The notes under the pieces: generated by a model | What the model was told of the DNA's origin: nothing | Database searches by the model: none | Seen by the model: only the letters and a program-made list of their open reading frames with translations | In this document: piece by piece, positions 45,532 through 55,196 of the stretch | Layout: each line of letters opens with the position of its first letter | How positions within the stretch are numbered: the first letter of the stretch is position 1 | Position numbers and translations under genes: made by a program | NCBI RefSeq assembly: GCF_036237275.1 | Contig: NZ_CP108352.1 | Span: forward strand, 4,836,001 to 4,900,000 | Length of the DNA: 64,000 nt | Reading direction: 5' to 3' | From: Streptomyces sp. NBC_01353 | GTDB lineage: Bacteria; Actinomycetota; Actinomycetes; Streptomycetales; Streptomycetaceae

Positions 45532-46935
45532 CTACCCGTCCTCGCCCTTGGGCGCGGCCGCTCGGCGGCTGCGCGGGAGCACGCGCAGGGCGTCGCCCAT
45601 GTCCGCGACCTCCGTCACCTTCATGCCCGCCGGCACCTTCCCCGGGTCCGTGGGGACCAGGGCGTGGGTGAACCCGAGCCGGTGCGCCTCGGCCAGGCGC
45701 CGCTGTACGCCCGTGACCCGGCGGACCTCGCCCGCGAGCCCGACCTCGCCGATCGCGACCAGGTTCTTCGGCAGCGGGGTGTCGCTGGCGGCGGAGGCGA
45801 GCGCGAGCGCGATCGCCAGGTCGGCGGCCGGCTCGGAGAGCTTCACACCGCCCACCGTCGCCGAGTAGATGTCCCGCTTGCCGAGCGCGGTGATCCGGCC
45901 GCGCTGCTCCAGGACGGCCAGCATCATCGAGACCCGGGAGGTCTCCAGACCGGACGTGGTCCGGCGCGGGGACGGGATCTGGGAGTCGACCGTCAGCGCC
46001 TGGACCTCGGCCACGAGCGGCCGGCGGCCCTCCAGGGTGACGGTCAGGCAGGTGCCCGGCACGGCGACGTCGCGGCGGGTCAGGAACAGCCCGGAGGGGT
46101 CGGCCAGGCCCGTGATCCCCTCGTCGTGCAGCTCGAAGCAGCCGACCTCGTCCGTCGCCCCGTACCGGTTCTTCACACCCCGGACCAGCCGCAGGCGCGC
46201 GTGCCGGTCGCCCTCGAAGCTCAGGACGACGTCGACCAGGTGCTCGAGGAGACGCGGGCCGGCGATCGCGCCGTCCTTCGTGACGTGGCCGACGAGGAGC
46301 GTGGACATACCCCGCTCCTTGGAGGCCCGGATCAGCGCGCCGGCGACCTCGCGCACCTGCGCCATGCCGCCGGGCGCGCCGTCGATCTCGGGGGAGGCGA
46401 CGGTCTGCACCGAGTCCATGATCAGCAGCGAGGGCTTGACCGCGTCGAGGTGGCCGAGGACGGCGGAGAGGTCGGTCTCGGCCGCCAGATACAGATGGTC
46501 GTTCAGCGCGTTGATCCGGTCGGCCCGCATCCGGACCTGGCTCGCGGACTCCTCGCCCGTGACGTACAGCGTGCGGTGCTCGTCGCTGGCGGCCTTCGCG
46601 GCGACGTCCAGGAGCAGCGTGGACTTGCCGACGCCGGGCTCACCGGCGAGCAGCACGACCGCTCCGGGCACAAGACCCCCGCCGAGGACCCGGTCCAGCT
46701 CGTCGACGCCGGTCGAGCGCGCCGTGGCCTGCCGGCCGTCGACCTGGCCGATGGGCAGCGCGGCGGTGGAGACCCGGCCGGCGGCGGTCGTGCGGACGGC
46801 GGGCGCGCCGTACTCCTCGACCGTCCCCCAGGCCTGGCACTCGGGGCAACGGCCGAGCCATTTGGCGGTCGTCCAGCCGCATTCGGTGCAGCGGTAGGAC
46901 GGCCTGTCCTTGGCGGATTTCGTACGGGCAGCCAT
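45532..46935 (-). CDS. radA: RadA/Sms, DNA repair and recombination ATPase
   Basis: A 467-residue protein from the ATG at 46935. A C4 zinc finger (CTECGWTTAKWLGRCPEC) opens the protein, followed by a RecA-like ATPase with Walker A GEPGVGKST, Walker B LLIMDSVQTV, the RadA-specific KNRYGATDEVG and a Lon-like C-terminal domain (GGVKLSEPAADLAIALALAS). It drives branch migration in recombination. A 140-bp gap separates it from disA. Confidence 0.96.
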   Translation of the reverse strand: MAARTKSAKDRPSYRCTECGWTTAKWLGRCPECQAWGTVEEYGAPAVRTTAAGRVSTAALPIGQVDGRQATARSTGVDELDRVLGGGLVPGAVVLLAGEPGVGKSTLLLDVAAKAASDEHRTLYVTGEESASQVRMRADRINALNDHLYLAAETDLSAVLGHLDAVKPSLLIMDSVQTVASPEIDGAPGGMAQVREVAGALIRASKERGMSTLLVGHVTKDGAIAGPRLLEHLVDVVLSFEGDRHARLRLVRGVKNRYGATDEVGCFELHDEGITGLADPSGLFLTRRDVAVPGTCLTVTLEGRRPLVAEVQALTVDSQIPSPRRTTSGLETSRVSMMLAVLEQRGRITALGKRDIYSATVGGVKLSEPAADLAIALALASAASDTPLPKNLVAIGEVGLAGEVRRVTGVQRRLAEAHRLGFTHALVPTDPGKVPAGMKVTEVADMGDALRVLPRSRRAAAPKGEDG

Positions 46936-47119
46936 GCACCGAACCGTAGCGGGCCGCACTGACAACGGCTGCCGAGCCGGGAGACCGCCGACCCCGCGGC
47001 GGGACCCCGGCGACGGAATTTCGCGTTCCTGTCCCCTTTTGAGGGATACCTTCACCCGTACGGATTAAAAGTGTTCAACCGGCACGAAGACCCCGCCCAG
47101 TCCTGCCTACGGTCGCCCA

Positions 47120-48844
47120 GTGACGAGCAGCAGGCTGGAACCCTCCACACACACCACCGGCGCACACCGGGCGCACCGGCGGGCGCCCGAAAGCCCGCGC
47201 ACCATCGGCCAGCACCCGCCCGCGCGCTACGAGGCCCATCTGGACGGGCTGTTCACCTACTGCCTCTCCGTGCTCTGCGACCACGACGCCGCGACCGCCG
47301 TCCTCGGCGACGTCCTCGCCGTCGCCGAACGCCACCACGGCCGCTGCCCGTCCGACGCGGACGGGCGCAAGGCCTGGCTCTACGCGCTGGCCCGCTGGGC
47401 CTGTCTGCGCAGCCTCGGTGAGCAGCGCCGCAAGCGACAGGGCGCGCACACCGGTCGTCCCGTCGTCACCGAGCCCGAGCCGCCCCCGGTCTCCGAGGAG
47501 GTCGCCGAGCGCCGGCGCGCGGAACTGGCCCGGCTCGCCTGGCCCGAGGCGGCCGGCACCACCCCCGAGCAGCGCGAGGCCCTGGAGCTCGCCGTCCGGC
47601 ACGGCCTCGGCAACCGAGAAGTCGCCGCCGTGCTCTCCCTCGACGCCCTCGCCGCCCGGGAGCTCCTCTCCTCCGCCGCCTGCGAGGTCGAGCGGACCCG
47701 GGCCGCGCTCGCGGTCGTCGAGACCGGCAACTGCCCCACCGTCGCCCGGCTCACCGGCGACCACCAGGTACTGCTCTCGGCGACCCTGCGCGCCGAACTC
47801 GTCCGCCATGTCGACGACTGTCCGCGCTGCCGCCGGGCCGCCGAGCGGGCGGGCGCGGGCGGCCCGTGGCCCGGCGCGGCGACGGTCTCCCCGGCCAGGC
47901 TCCCGTTGGTCGAGGCGCCGAGGGCGGCCGCGTACGTGGCGATGCGGCACGTCCCACGCGCGCGTGCTGGCGCCCCGCGCTTCGGCCCGACCGGTTTCCC
48001 GATGGACCCGAAGGACCACGCGGCCCGCCGCGACCGGATGCGGGCCCGCGCGGTGACGACGACCGTCGTGGCGGCGGTGGTCGCGGCGCCCGTGCTCGCC
48101 CTGTGGGCCTCGTACCGAGGGGGTCCCCTCATGGGGGACGGCGACCGTGCGGGCGCCCCGGTCACCGCGCGCGAGGCGGACGAACCGACCAGCCTCGACG
48201 GGACTCCGTACGACCGCTACGAGAACGCGGGCAACGCCCAGACCACCCCCGACACCCGCTTCACCCAGGGCAGCCGCTCCCCGGACGTCTCGGTCGAGGT
48301 GATCAGCCCCGGCGGGCCGGTGGGACCCACGCTGCCCGGACAGCCGGGCCCCGGCCGGATCACGGTCGCGGCGCACGGCGACGGGGACACGACGATGCTC
48401 ACCCTCACGGCGTCCGGCGGCTCGCCCGTCGACTGGTCGCTCTGGACGGACGCGCCCTGGCTGTACGTGAGCCAGTCGTCCGGCACCCTGCGCCCCGGCG
48501 AGTCGGTCACGGTCCGGATCTCCGTCGACCAGGCGCGCGAGCCCGCCGGCGCGTGGTCCGCCCGGGTCGGGGTCAACCCCTCGGGCGCGGTGGTACGGAT
48601 CGACGGCCGTGGGGCGGGCACCTCGCCGCCCCCGACGACGGAGGAGCCTCCGCCGACGACGGACCCGACCACCCCTCCGCCGACGACGGATCCGACGACT
48701 CCTCCGCCGACGACCGAGGAGCCTCCGCCGACGACGGATCCGACGACCCCTCCGCCGACGACGGACCCGACCCCTACGAGCGAGCCTTCACCGTCGACGG
48801 ACCCGGGAACGCCGAGCGGCTCGGACTCGCCTCCGGCGTCGTAG
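47120..48844 (+). CDS. Sigma-like/zinc-finger-like membrane protein with extracytoplasmic BACON domain
   Basis: A 574-residue chimera starting at GTG 47120. Residues about 35-215 resemble the region 2 and region 4 helices of an ECF sigma factor (LFTYCLSVLCDHDAATAVLG, GLGNREVAAVLSLDALAARE). Next comes HVDDCPRCRRA, a zf-HC2/anti-sigma-like motif, then a span (about 310-332), a BACON-type beta domain (about 410-490; WSLWTDAPWLYVSQSSGTLR) and a Pro/Thr-rich repeat tail. Such fusions probably signal across the membrane rather than acting as free sigma factors, because the sigma-like part is membrane-tethered. Family members are common in Streptomyces but uncharacterised. Confidence 0.85.
   Translation: MTSSRLEPSTHTTGAHRAHRRAPESPRTIGQHPPARYEAHLDGLFTYCLSVLCDHDAATAVLGDVLAVAERHHGRCPSDADGRKAWLYALARWACLRSLGEQRRKRQGAHTGRPVVTEPEPPPVSEEVAERRRAELARLAWPEAAGTTPEQREALELAVRHGLGNREVAAVLSLDALAARELLSSAACEVERTRAALAVVETGNCPTVARLTGDHQVLLSATLRAELVRHVDDCPRCRRAAERAGAGGPWPGAATVSPARLPLVEAPRAAAYVAMRHVPRARAGAPRFGPTGFPMDPKDHAARRDRMRARAVTTTVVAAVVAAPVLALWASYRGGPLMGDGDRAGAPVTAREADEPTSLDGTPYDRYENAGNAQTTPDTRFTQGSRSPDVSVEVISPGGPVGPTLPGQPGPGRITVAAHGDGDTTMLTLTASGGSPVDWSLWTDAPWLYVSQSSGTLRPGESVTVRISVDQAREPAGAWSARVGVNPSGAVVRIDGRGAGTSPPPTTEEPPPTTDPTTPPPTTDPTTPPPTTEEPPPTTDPTTPPPTTDPTPTSEPSPSTDPGTPSGSDSPPAS
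48628..48775. repeat. Pro/Thr/Asp-coding tandem repeat at the end of the BACON protein
   Basis: About five imperfect units built around CCTCCGCCGACGACGGA, alternating between 24-base and 33-base spacing, and encoding PPPTTDPTT and PPPTTEEP blocks. All units are multiples of three, so copy number can vary in frame. The tail is likely extended and surface-exposed or wall-spanning. Confidence 0.85.
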
Positions 48845-48922
48845 TCCGACGGCGCCCGGCTCGGTGATCGGTTCGGGCACCCGGGTCGCCCGGGTCGGTG
48901 ATTCGCTCGCCACCCGCGATTT

Positions 48923-49771
48923 CTATCGCTTCACCGGGTCCGCCGGGTGCGGCGCCACCAGCGGCAGCTGGGAGGCCAGCCGGGCCTCGCACAGCTCCAC
49001 CAGCACGTCGTACGCCGCCTTGCCCATCAGCTCCGTCAGCTCGGGCCGGTACGTCACGTAGACGGGTTCCCCGGCTCCGTGCGCCGAGGTCGCCGAGGTG
49101 CACCACCAGTGCAGGTCGTGGCCGCCCGGGCCCCAGCCGCGCCGGTCGTACTCGCCGATCGACACCTGGAGGATCTTCGTGTCGTCGGGCCGCTCGATCC
49201 AGTCGTACGTGCGCCGCACCGGCAGCTGCCAGCAGACGTCCGGCTTGGTCTCCAGCGGCTCCTTGCCCTCCTTGAGGGCGAGGATGTGCAGCGAGCAGCC
49301 GGCGCCGCCCGCGAAGCCGGGGCGGTTCTGGAAGATGCAGGAACCCTCCCAGCGGCGGGTCTGCCGGTCGCCGTCCTCGTCGACCTGCGTCCAGCCCGTC
49401 TCCGTGCCGACGTCGTGGAACTGCCACAGCTCGGGCGTGAGCCGGTCCACGTGCGAGGCGACCCGCTTCTCGTCGTCCTCGTCGGAGAAGTGGGCGCCCA
49501 GCGTGCAGCAGCCGTCGTCGGCGCGCCCCGCCTGGATGCCCTGGCAGCCGCTGCCGAAGATGCACGTCCAGCGCGAGGTGAGCCAGGTCAGGTCGCAGCG
49601 GAAGACCTGCTCATCGTCGGCGGGGTCGGGGAACTCGACCCAGGCGCGCGGAAAGTCGAGGCCCTTCTCGTCGGGTTCGCCCTGGCCGGCAGCGCCGCTC
49701 GGCTTCTTGGAGGTCTTCTGAGCCTTGGCAGCGCTGTCTTTGCCCGGCTTCGCCTTTTTCGTCTTTGGCAC
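48923..49771 (-). CDS. Conserved Cys-rich protein of unknown function
   Basis: A 282-residue protein from GTG 49771 ([12 protein letters not shown]). After a Lys-rich, probably disordered N-terminus (1-35) comes a domain with many cysteines in short motifs: [27 protein letters not shown], then GSCIFQNRP and GGAGCSLH, and a C-terminal DLHWWCTSA. The spacing suggests a metal- or Fe-S-binding fold like the YkgJ or DUF3109 zinc/iron-chelating proteins. The function is unknown. Its start is only 40 bases from the divergent ppx-like gene, so the two promoters must overlap. Confidence 0.75.
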   Translation of the reverse strand: MPKTKKAKPGKDSAAKAQKTSKKPSGAAGQGEPDEKGLDFPRAWVEFPDPADDEQVFRCDLTWLTSRWTCIFGSGCQGIQAGRADDGCCTLGAHFSDEDDEKRVASHVDRLTPELWQFHDVGTETGWTQVDEDGDRQTRRWEGSCIFQNRPGFAGGAGCSLHILALKEGKEPLETKPDVCWQLPVRRTYDWIERPDDTKILQVSIGEYDRRGWGPGGHDLHWWCTSATSAHGAGEPVYVTYRPELTELMGKAAYDVLVELCEARLASQLPLVAPHPADPVKR

Positions 49772-49811
49772 ACGACAAGCGTATGCGGGTCGGAGCAGTA
49801 GCGTTCCGTCC

Positions 49812-50744
49812 ATGAGACTCGGAGTCCTCGACGTCGGTTCGAACACAGTGCACCTGCTGGTGGTGGACGCCCACCCCGGCGCCCGCCCGCTGCCCGCCCA
49901 CTCCCACAAGGCGGAGCTGCGGCTGGCGGAGCTCCTCGACGAGGGGGGTGCCATCGCGCCCGACGGCGTCGAGCGGCTCATCGCGACCGTCCAGGGAGCG
50001 ATCCAGGCCGCCGAGGACAAGGGCTGCGAGGAAGTGCTGCCGTTCGCGACCTCTGCGGTGCGCGAGGCGACGAACGCCGACGCCGTCCTGGAGCGGATGA
50101 AGCGGGAGACCGGCATCGACCTCCAGGTCCTCACCGGCGAGGAGGAGGCCCGGCTCACGTTTCTGGCGGCCCGCCGCTGGTTCGGCTGGTCCGCGGGCAA
50201 GCTGCTCCTCCTCGACATCGGGGGCGGCTCGCTGGAGATCGCGTACGGCATCGACGAGGAGCCGGACGCGGCGGTCTCGCTGCCGCTGGGCGCGGGGCGG
50301 CTGACGTCGGGCTGGCTGCCGGGCGACCCGCCCGACGCGGCGGACGTACGGGCGCTGCGCCGCCATGCGCGGGCCCAGATCGCCCGTACGGTCGGCGAAT
50401 TCAGCCGCTTCGGCAAGCCCGACCATGTCGTGGCCACGTCCAAGACCTTCAAGCAGCTCGCCCGGATCGCGGGATCGCCCGGCTCCGAGAGGGGGCTCTA
50501 CCTTCGGCGCGTCCTGACCCGCTCGTCCCTGGAGGAGTGGGTCCCCAAGCTCGCCGCCATGACGGCCGACCAGCGCGCCGACCTCCCGGGCGTCTCGGAG
50601 GGCCGCGCACCCCAGCTGCTCGCGGGGGCTCTGGTGGCCGAGGGGGCGATGGACCTCTTCGGCGTGAACGAACTGGAGATCTGCCCCTGGGCGCTCCGCG
50701 AGGGCGTGATCCTGCGCCGTCTGGACCACCTGCCGGAGGAGTAG
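49812..50744 (+). CDS. Ppx/GppA-family phosphatase (exopolyphosphatase/pppGpp hydrolase)
   Basis: A 310-residue ASKHA-fold phosphatase with the ATG at 49812. Motifs: [18 protein letters not shown] (phosphate 1), [32 protein letters not shown] and [16 protein letters not shown] (phosphate 2). It is the short, two-domain form common in actinobacteria. It degrades inorganic polyphosphate or removes phosphate from pppGpp; which is not decided by sequence. Its tight spacing from the divergent Cys-rich gene, and a TAGCGT hexamer eight bases before the ATG, suggest a leaderless transcript. Confidence 0.93.
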   Translation: MRLGVLDVGSNTVHLLVVDAHPGARPLPAHSHKAELRLAELLDEGGAIAPDGVERLIATVQGAIQAAEDKGCEEVLPFATSAVREATNADAVLERMKRETGIDLQVLTGEEEARLTFLAARRWFGWSAGKLLLLDIGGGSLEIAYGIDEEPDAAVSLPLGAGRLTSGWLPGDPPDAADVRALRRHARAQIARTVGEFSRFGKPDHVVATSKTFKQLARIAGSPGSERGLYLRRVLTRSSLEEWVPKLAAMTADQRADLPGVSEGRAPQLLAGALVAEGAMDLFGVNELEICPWALREGVILRRLDHLPEE

Positions 50745-51170
50745 CGGATACGGGGCGCTGCCCGGCCCTTCCACAACGGACGCACGCGCGTGTGCCGGGG
50801 GACGAGGTCCATGCGCGCGTGTCGGAGGAGTGAGGGGTCCATGCGCGCGTGTCGGAGGAGTGAGGGGTCCATGCGCGCGTGCCGGGGAAGTGAGGGGTCC
50901 ACGCGCGCGTGCCGGGGGGACCGGGTCCCGTACGCGCGTGCCCTCTCCCTGGGCGTGCCGGGGGACCGGGTCCCACGCATGCGGACCGGGACCCCCGCAT
51001 GCGTGCCCTCGCCCCGGGCACCCGGACCGGGCCACCCGGGACCGGGCCCCACGCGCGCGTGACGACCCGCGCTCCCCCACGCGCGCGTGGGCCCGCCCAC
51101 TTCGCGCCCCGCGCCCCCACGTGACCGGAGCCACCCCCCGGGGCCTGCCCCGCCCCGTACCCTGTCCTTC
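50745..51170. repeat. Intergenic 30-bp tandem repeat array and palindromic GC region
   Basis: A 426-bp gap without a gene. Four consecutive 30-bp units occupy 50811-50930: the first two are identical, the third differs at three positions, and the fourth diverges in its second half. A weaker unit precedes them (50781-50810). Each contains an ATGCGCGCGT or ACGCGCGCGT core. The rest, to about 51060, repeats the themes GGGACCGGGTCCC, ACGCGCGTG and GCATGCG. Frames through it in both directions encode only repeat peptide, so I treat it as non-coding. The far end must hold the promoter of the next gene. Confidence 0.85.
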
Positions 51171-52007
51171 GTGGCAGAACCAATGGTGCGCATCCCGGAT
51201 GCGAAGGTCGCCCTGTCGACGGCCTCGGTCTATCCGGAGTCGACGGCGACGGCCTTCGAGATCGCCGCGCGCCTCGGCTACGACGGCGTCGAGGTCATGG
51301 TGTGGACCGACCCCGTCAGCCAGGACATCGAGGCACTGCGCCGCCTCTCGGACTACCACCAGGTCCCGATCCTCGCCGTGCACGCGCCCTGTCTGCTCAT
51401 CACCCAGCGCGTCTGGTCCACGGACCCCTGGGCCAAGCTCCAGCGCGCCCAGGCGGCCGCCGAGAAGCTCGGCGCGTCCACGGTGGTCGTGCACCCGCCG
51501 TTCCGCTGGCAGCGCCAGTACGCCCGTGATTTCGTCACCGGCATCTGGCGGATGGCCGACGAGACGGACGTCCGGTTCGCCGTCGAGAACATGTACCCCT
51601 GGCGGTACAAGGACCGCGAGATGCTCGCGTACGCCCCCGAGTGGGACGTCACCAAGGACGACTACCGCCACTTCACGGTCGACCTCTCGCACACCGCCAC
51701 CGCCCGCACGGACGCCCTCGCCATGATCGACCGCATGGGCGACCGCCTCGGTCACGTCCACCTCGCCGACGGCAAGGGCTCGGCCAAGGACGAGCACCTG
51801 GTCCCGGGGCGCGGCACCCAGCCCTGCGCCGAAGTCCTCGAACGCCTCGCGCACACCGGCTTCGACGGCCATGTCGTCATCGAGGTCAACACCCGGCGGG
51901 CGATGTCCGCCGCCGAACGAGAGGCCGACCTCGCGGAGGCCCTCGCCTTCACCCGGCTGCACCTGGCCTCGGCGGCCAGGCCGTCGTCCCAGGCCCCCCG
52001 CTCATGA
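51171..52007 (+). CDS. Sugar phosphate isomerase/epimerase-like TIM-barrel protein
   Basis: A 278-residue xylose-isomerase-like TIM barrel from GTG 51171 (an ATG follows at 51183). Landmarks: [58 protein letters not shown] (metal-binding Glu), [19 protein letters not shown] (His, Asp) and HVVIEVNTR. These residues form the expected divalent-metal site of the AP endonuclease 2/isomerase superfamily. Substrate unknown. It overlaps the TetR gene by ATGA. Confidence 0.88.
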   Translation: MAEPMVRIPDAKVALSTASVYPESTATAFEIAARLGYDGVEVMVWTDPVSQDIEALRRLSDYHQVPILAVHAPCLLITQRVWSTDPWAKLQRAQAAAEKLGASTVVVHPPFRWQRQYARDFVTGIWRMADETDVRFAVENMYPWRYKDREMLAYAPEWDVTKDDYRHFTVDLSHTATARTDALAMIDRMGDRLGHVHLADGKGSAKDEHLVPGRGTQPCAEVLERLAHTGFDGHVVIEVNTRRAMSAAEREADLAEALAFTRLHLASAARPSSQAPRS

Positions 52008-52615
52008 CCGGTTCGGCCCCGCGCCGGCGCGGCCGCCCGTCGCGTACCGAGGAGGAGAGCGGTCCGGGTGCGCGCGAACGCATCCTGGACGCGGCCCGCG
52101 CGCAGTTCGCCGAACGCGGCTACGACAAGACCTCCGTGCGCGGCATCGCCAAGGCGGCGGATGTCGACCCGGCGCTCGTGCACCACTACTTCGGCACGAA
52201 GGACGAGGTCTTCGCAGCCGCGATCGAGGTCTCCTTCGAGCCCACGACCGTCGTCCCGGCGATCATCGAGGGGCCGCGCGACGCCATCGGCGAGCGGCTG
52301 GCGCGTTTCTTCATCGGCGTCTGGGAGAACCCCGTCTCCCGTGCCCCGCTGCTCGCGATCATCCGCTCCGCGCTGACCCACGAAGCGGCGGCGAAGGTGC
52401 TGCGCGGCTTCGTGCTGCGCCGGCTCCTGGAGCGGATCGCGGCCGACCTCGACGTGCCGGACCCGAAGTTCCGCGCGGAGCTGGCGGCCTCCCACATGAT
52501 CGGGATCGCGATCCTGCGGTACGTCATCCAGGTCGAGCCGCTCGCGACCGCCGACCCGGAGAAGATCGTGGAGATGGTGGCCCCGACCCTCCAGCGCTAC
52601 CTCACCGAATCCTGA
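52004..52615 (+). CDS. TetR-family transcriptional regulator
   Basis: A 203-residue regulator, ATG at 52004 overlapping the preceding stop (ATGA). The N-terminal tail is basic ([15 protein letters not shown]). The helix-turn-helix is [52 protein letters not shown]. The C-terminal domain ([20 protein letters not shown]) resembles the TetR_C_17 type. Being coupled to an isomerase-like enzyme suggests joint control; no operator was identified. Confidence 0.92.
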   Translation: MTGSAPRRRGRPSRTEEESGPGARERILDAARAQFAERGYDKTSVRGIAKAADVDPALVHHYFGTKDEVFAAAIEVSFEPTTVVPAIIEGPRDAIGERLARFFIGVWENPVSRAPLLAIIRSALTHEAAAKVLRGFVLRRLLERIAADLDVPDPKFRAELAASHMIGIAILRYVIQVEPLATADPEKIVEMVAPTLQRYLTES

Positions 52616-52770
52616 GCCGTGTCCTCACCTGTGTCCTCACCCACGTCCTGACAGCGCACTCCTGACCGAAAGCTGAACATGCCGTCCGGCATACGGACGC
52701 GCTGTCCAGATCTTGGTCCTTCGGCGTACGCTCGACAGCAAGCACACCCATTACTGAGGAGCGAGCGACG

Positions 52771-54624
52771 ATGCCCGAGCTGAGGTCCCGCACAGTCACC
52801 CACGGCCGCAACATGGCGGGCGCACGCGCCCTAATGCGCGCCTCCGGTGTACCGGGCGCGGACATCGGCCGTAAGCCGATCATCGCGGTCGCCAACTCCT
52901 TCACGGAGTTCGTCCCCGGCCACACCCACCTGCAGCCGGTCGGCCGGATCGTCTCCGAGGCCATCACGGCCGCCGGGGCCATCCCGCGCGAGTTCAACAC
53001 GATCGCCGTCGACGACGGCATCGCGATGGGCCACGGCGGAATGCTGTACTCCCTGCCCTCCCGCGACCTGATCGCGGACAGCGTGGAGTACATGGTCGAG
53101 GCGCACTGCGCCGACGCCCTGATCTGCATCTCCAACTGCGACAAGATCACCCCCGGCATGTTGAACGCCGCGCTGCGCCTCAACATCCCGACGGTCTTCG
53201 TCTCCGGTGGCCCGATGGAGTCCGGCAAGGCCACGCTGGTCGACGGCACGGTCCGTACGCTCGACCTGGTGGACGCGATGTCCGAGGCCGTCAACGAGAA
53301 GATCTCGGACGAGGACATCCTCCGTATCGAGGAGAACGCCTGTCCGACCTGCGGCTCCTGTTCCGGCATGTTCACCGCCAACTCGATGAACTGCCTGACC
53401 GAGGCCATCGGCCTCTCGCTGCCCGGCAACGGCTCGGTCCTCGCCACCCACACGGCCCGCAAGGCGCTGTACGAGAGCGCGGCCCGCACGGTCGTCGACA
53501 TCACCCGTCGCTACTACGACGAGGACGACGACTCCGTCCTGCCGCGCTCGATCGCGACCCGGGCGGCCTTCGAGAACGCCATGGCCCTGGACATCGCCAT
53601 GGGCGGCTCGACCAACACGATCCTGCACCTGCTCGCCGCCGCCCAGGAGGCCGAGCTGGACTACGGCCTGACCGACATGGACGCCGTCTCGCGCCGTGTG
53701 CCGTGCCTGGCCAAGGTCGCGCCGAACGTGGCGCCCGGCGGCACGTACTACATGGAGGACGTGCACCGCGCCGGCGGCATCCCCGCCATCCTCGGCGAGC
53801 TGTACCGCGCCGGTCTGCTCAACGAGGACGTCCACACCGTCCACTCCCGCTCCATCAAGGAGTGGCTGGAGACCTGGGACGTGCGCGGCGGCTCCCCGTC
53901 GGAGGAGGCCGTCGAGCTGTGGCACGCGGCGCCCGGCTGTGTCCGCTCCGCGACCGCCTTCTCCCAGTCCGAGCGCTGGGACTCCCTGGACACCGATGCG
54001 GCCGGCGGCTGCATCCGCGACGCGGCGCACGCGTACTCGAAGGACGGCGGACTCGCGGTCCTGCGCGGCAACCTGGCCGTGGACGGCTGTGTCGTGAAGA
54101 CGGCCGGCGTCGACGAGTCGATCTGGACCTTCGAGGGCCCGGCGGTCGTCTGCGAGTCGCAGGACGAGGCCGTCGAGAAGATCCTCAACAAGCAGGTCAA
54201 GGACGGCGACGTGGTCGTCATCCGCTACGAGGGCCCGCGTGGCGGCCCGGGTATGCAGGAGATGCTGTACCCGACCTCCTTCCTCAAGGGCCGGGGCCTG
54301 GGCAAGACCTGCGCGCTGGTGACGGACGGCCGCTTCTCGGGTGGTACGTCGGGCCTGTCGATCGGCCACGCCTCGCCGGAGGCCGCGTCGGGCGGCACGA
54401 TCGCCCTGGTCGAGGACGGCGACCGGATCCGTATCGACATCCCGAGCCGCTCGATCGAGCTGCTTGTCGACGACGCCACGCTGGCGGCCCGCCGCGAGGC
54501 GCTGGGCGGGGTCTACGCCCCGAAGAACCGGCAGCGCAAGGTGTCGGCGGCGCTGCGGGCGTACGCGGCGATGGCGACGAGCGCGGACAAGGGCGCGGTG
54601 CGGGACGTGTCGAAGCTGTACTGA
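52771..54624 (+). CDS. ilvD: Dihydroxy-acid dehydratase
   Basis: A 617-residue Fe-S dehydratase catalysing the third common step of isoleucine, valine and leucine synthesis. Cluster and active-site motifs: [72 protein letters not shown] and [20 protein letters not shown]. The ATG is preceded by GAGGAGCGAGCG. It stands apart from other ilv genes in this window. A stem-loop follows at 54660. The upstream gap (52616-52770) has the near-repeat TGTCCTCACC but no leader peptide I can recognise. Confidence 0.97.
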   Translation: MPELRSRTVTHGRNMAGARALMRASGVPGADIGRKPIIAVANSFTEFVPGHTHLQPVGRIVSEAITAAGAIPREFNTIAVDDGIAMGHGGMLYSLPSRDLIADSVEYMVEAHCADALICISNCDKITPGMLNAALRLNIPTVFVSGGPMESGKATLVDGTVRTLDLVDAMSEAVNEKISDEDILRIEENACPTCGSCSGMFTANSMNCLTEAIGLSLPGNGSVLATHTARKALYESAARTVVDITRRYYDEDDDSVLPRSIATRAAFENAMALDIAMGGSTNTILHLLAAAQEAELDYGLTDMDAVSRRVPCLAKVAPNVAPGGTYYMEDVHRAGGIPAILGELYRAGLLNEDVHTVHSRSIKEWLETWDVRGGSPSEEAVELWHAAPGCVRSATAFSQSERWDSLDTDAAGGCIRDAAHAYSKDGGLAVLRGNLAVDGCVVKTAGVDESIWTFEGPAVVCESQDEAVEKILNKQVKDGDVVVIRYEGPRGGPGMQEMLYPTSFLKGRGLGKTCALVTDGRFSGGTSGLSIGHASPEAASGGTIALVEDGDRIRIDIPSRSIELLVDDATLAARREALGGVYAPKNRQRKVSAALRAYAAMATSADKGAVRDVSKLY

Positions 54625-54659
54625 GCCGACTCCGGGGCATCGCTCCGAGACATCCGGGA

Positions 54660-54693
54660 CGCGGGGAGTGGGCGGGTACGCTCACTCCCCGCG
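54660..54693 (+). terminator. Terminator-like hairpin after ilvD
   Basis: Perfect 11-bp stem CGCGGGGAGTG / CACTCCCCGCG with a 12-base loop, followed by a T-containing but not T-rich stretch. It is 36 bases after the ilvD stop. Confidence 0.75.
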
Positions 54694-54715
54694 TTCGTGC
54701 GTGTGCACTACGATC

Positions 54716-54759
54716 ACGACTTCCCGTCATGATTGTCATGCTCACGATTGGGAAGTCGT
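54716..54759. promoter_or_regulatory. Inverted repeat immediately before a secreted-protein gene
   Basis: Ten-base arms ACGACTTCCC (54716-54725) and GGGAAGTCGT (54750-54759) are exact inverted copies 24 bases apart. A smaller dyad, CATGA-TTG-TCATG (54728-54740), sits at the centre. The right arm touches the ATG at 54760. It could be an operator for a dimeric regulator or a hairpin hiding the start codon. Confidence 0.6.
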
Positions 54760-55189
54760 ATGCGTGCCTCCGTACGCCGTACCGCCCGTCGTCGCGACCG
54801 CCGTCGCCGCCCTCGCGGCCCTGAACACCACCCCGGCGAGCGCGGCGACCCCGGCCGAGATCTGCGGATCGGGTTACGTCCAGATCGACTCGAGGACCCT
54901 GCAGAACTCCTCGACCGTCCTCGCACGCGTCCACCTGCTCTACAACGCGTCCAACGGCAACAACTGCGTCGTCACCATGCACGCCCCCGCCACCGCGGGC
55001 TTCGCCCTCCCGACCGGCGCCTGGCTCACCGTCCAGGACTCGACGACGAAGAAGGACCAACGCACCTACAGCTCGTACGCGGGCCGGTTACGCGCCTCCG
55101 CGGTCGGGAAGTGCGTGCGCTGGGGCGGGATGATCGAGGCGGGCGTGGGGGAGCACACGTACACGAGCCCGTGGGAGCACTGCGGCTGA
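54760..55189 (+). pseudogene. Small secreted protein gene with apparent +1 frameshift in the signal peptide
   Basis: The ATG at 54760 gives a typical signal-peptide n-region (MRASVRRTA) but then turns into an Arg-rich nonsense frame. The hydrophobic core and the mature protein (VVATAVAALAAL, ending PASAA, then EICGSGYVQIDSRTLQN) are in the frame one base later. Removing one C from CCC at 54785-54787 joins them into a normal 142-residue secreted protein with a disulfide-capable domain (C in EICGSG, NNCVVT, GKCVRW, EHCG). As it stands, translation could only start at GTG 54764, giving an n-region without positive charges. Either the gene is broken, the base call is wrong, or the tract is variable. 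The mature part shows no decay. Function unknown. It is convergent with the kinase gene, seven bases away. Confidence 0.7.
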
Positions 55190-55196
55190 CCCGGCG

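Noticed and set aside
50781-50930. CRISPR array
   Set aside because: The 30-bp units are directly adjacent with no spacers, and no cas genes are present.
50790-51062. Reading frame encoding repeated MRACRRSEGS peptides
   Set aside because: The 30-bp period keeps both strands open trivially. There is no initiation signal or codon bias, so it is a repeat array, not a gene.
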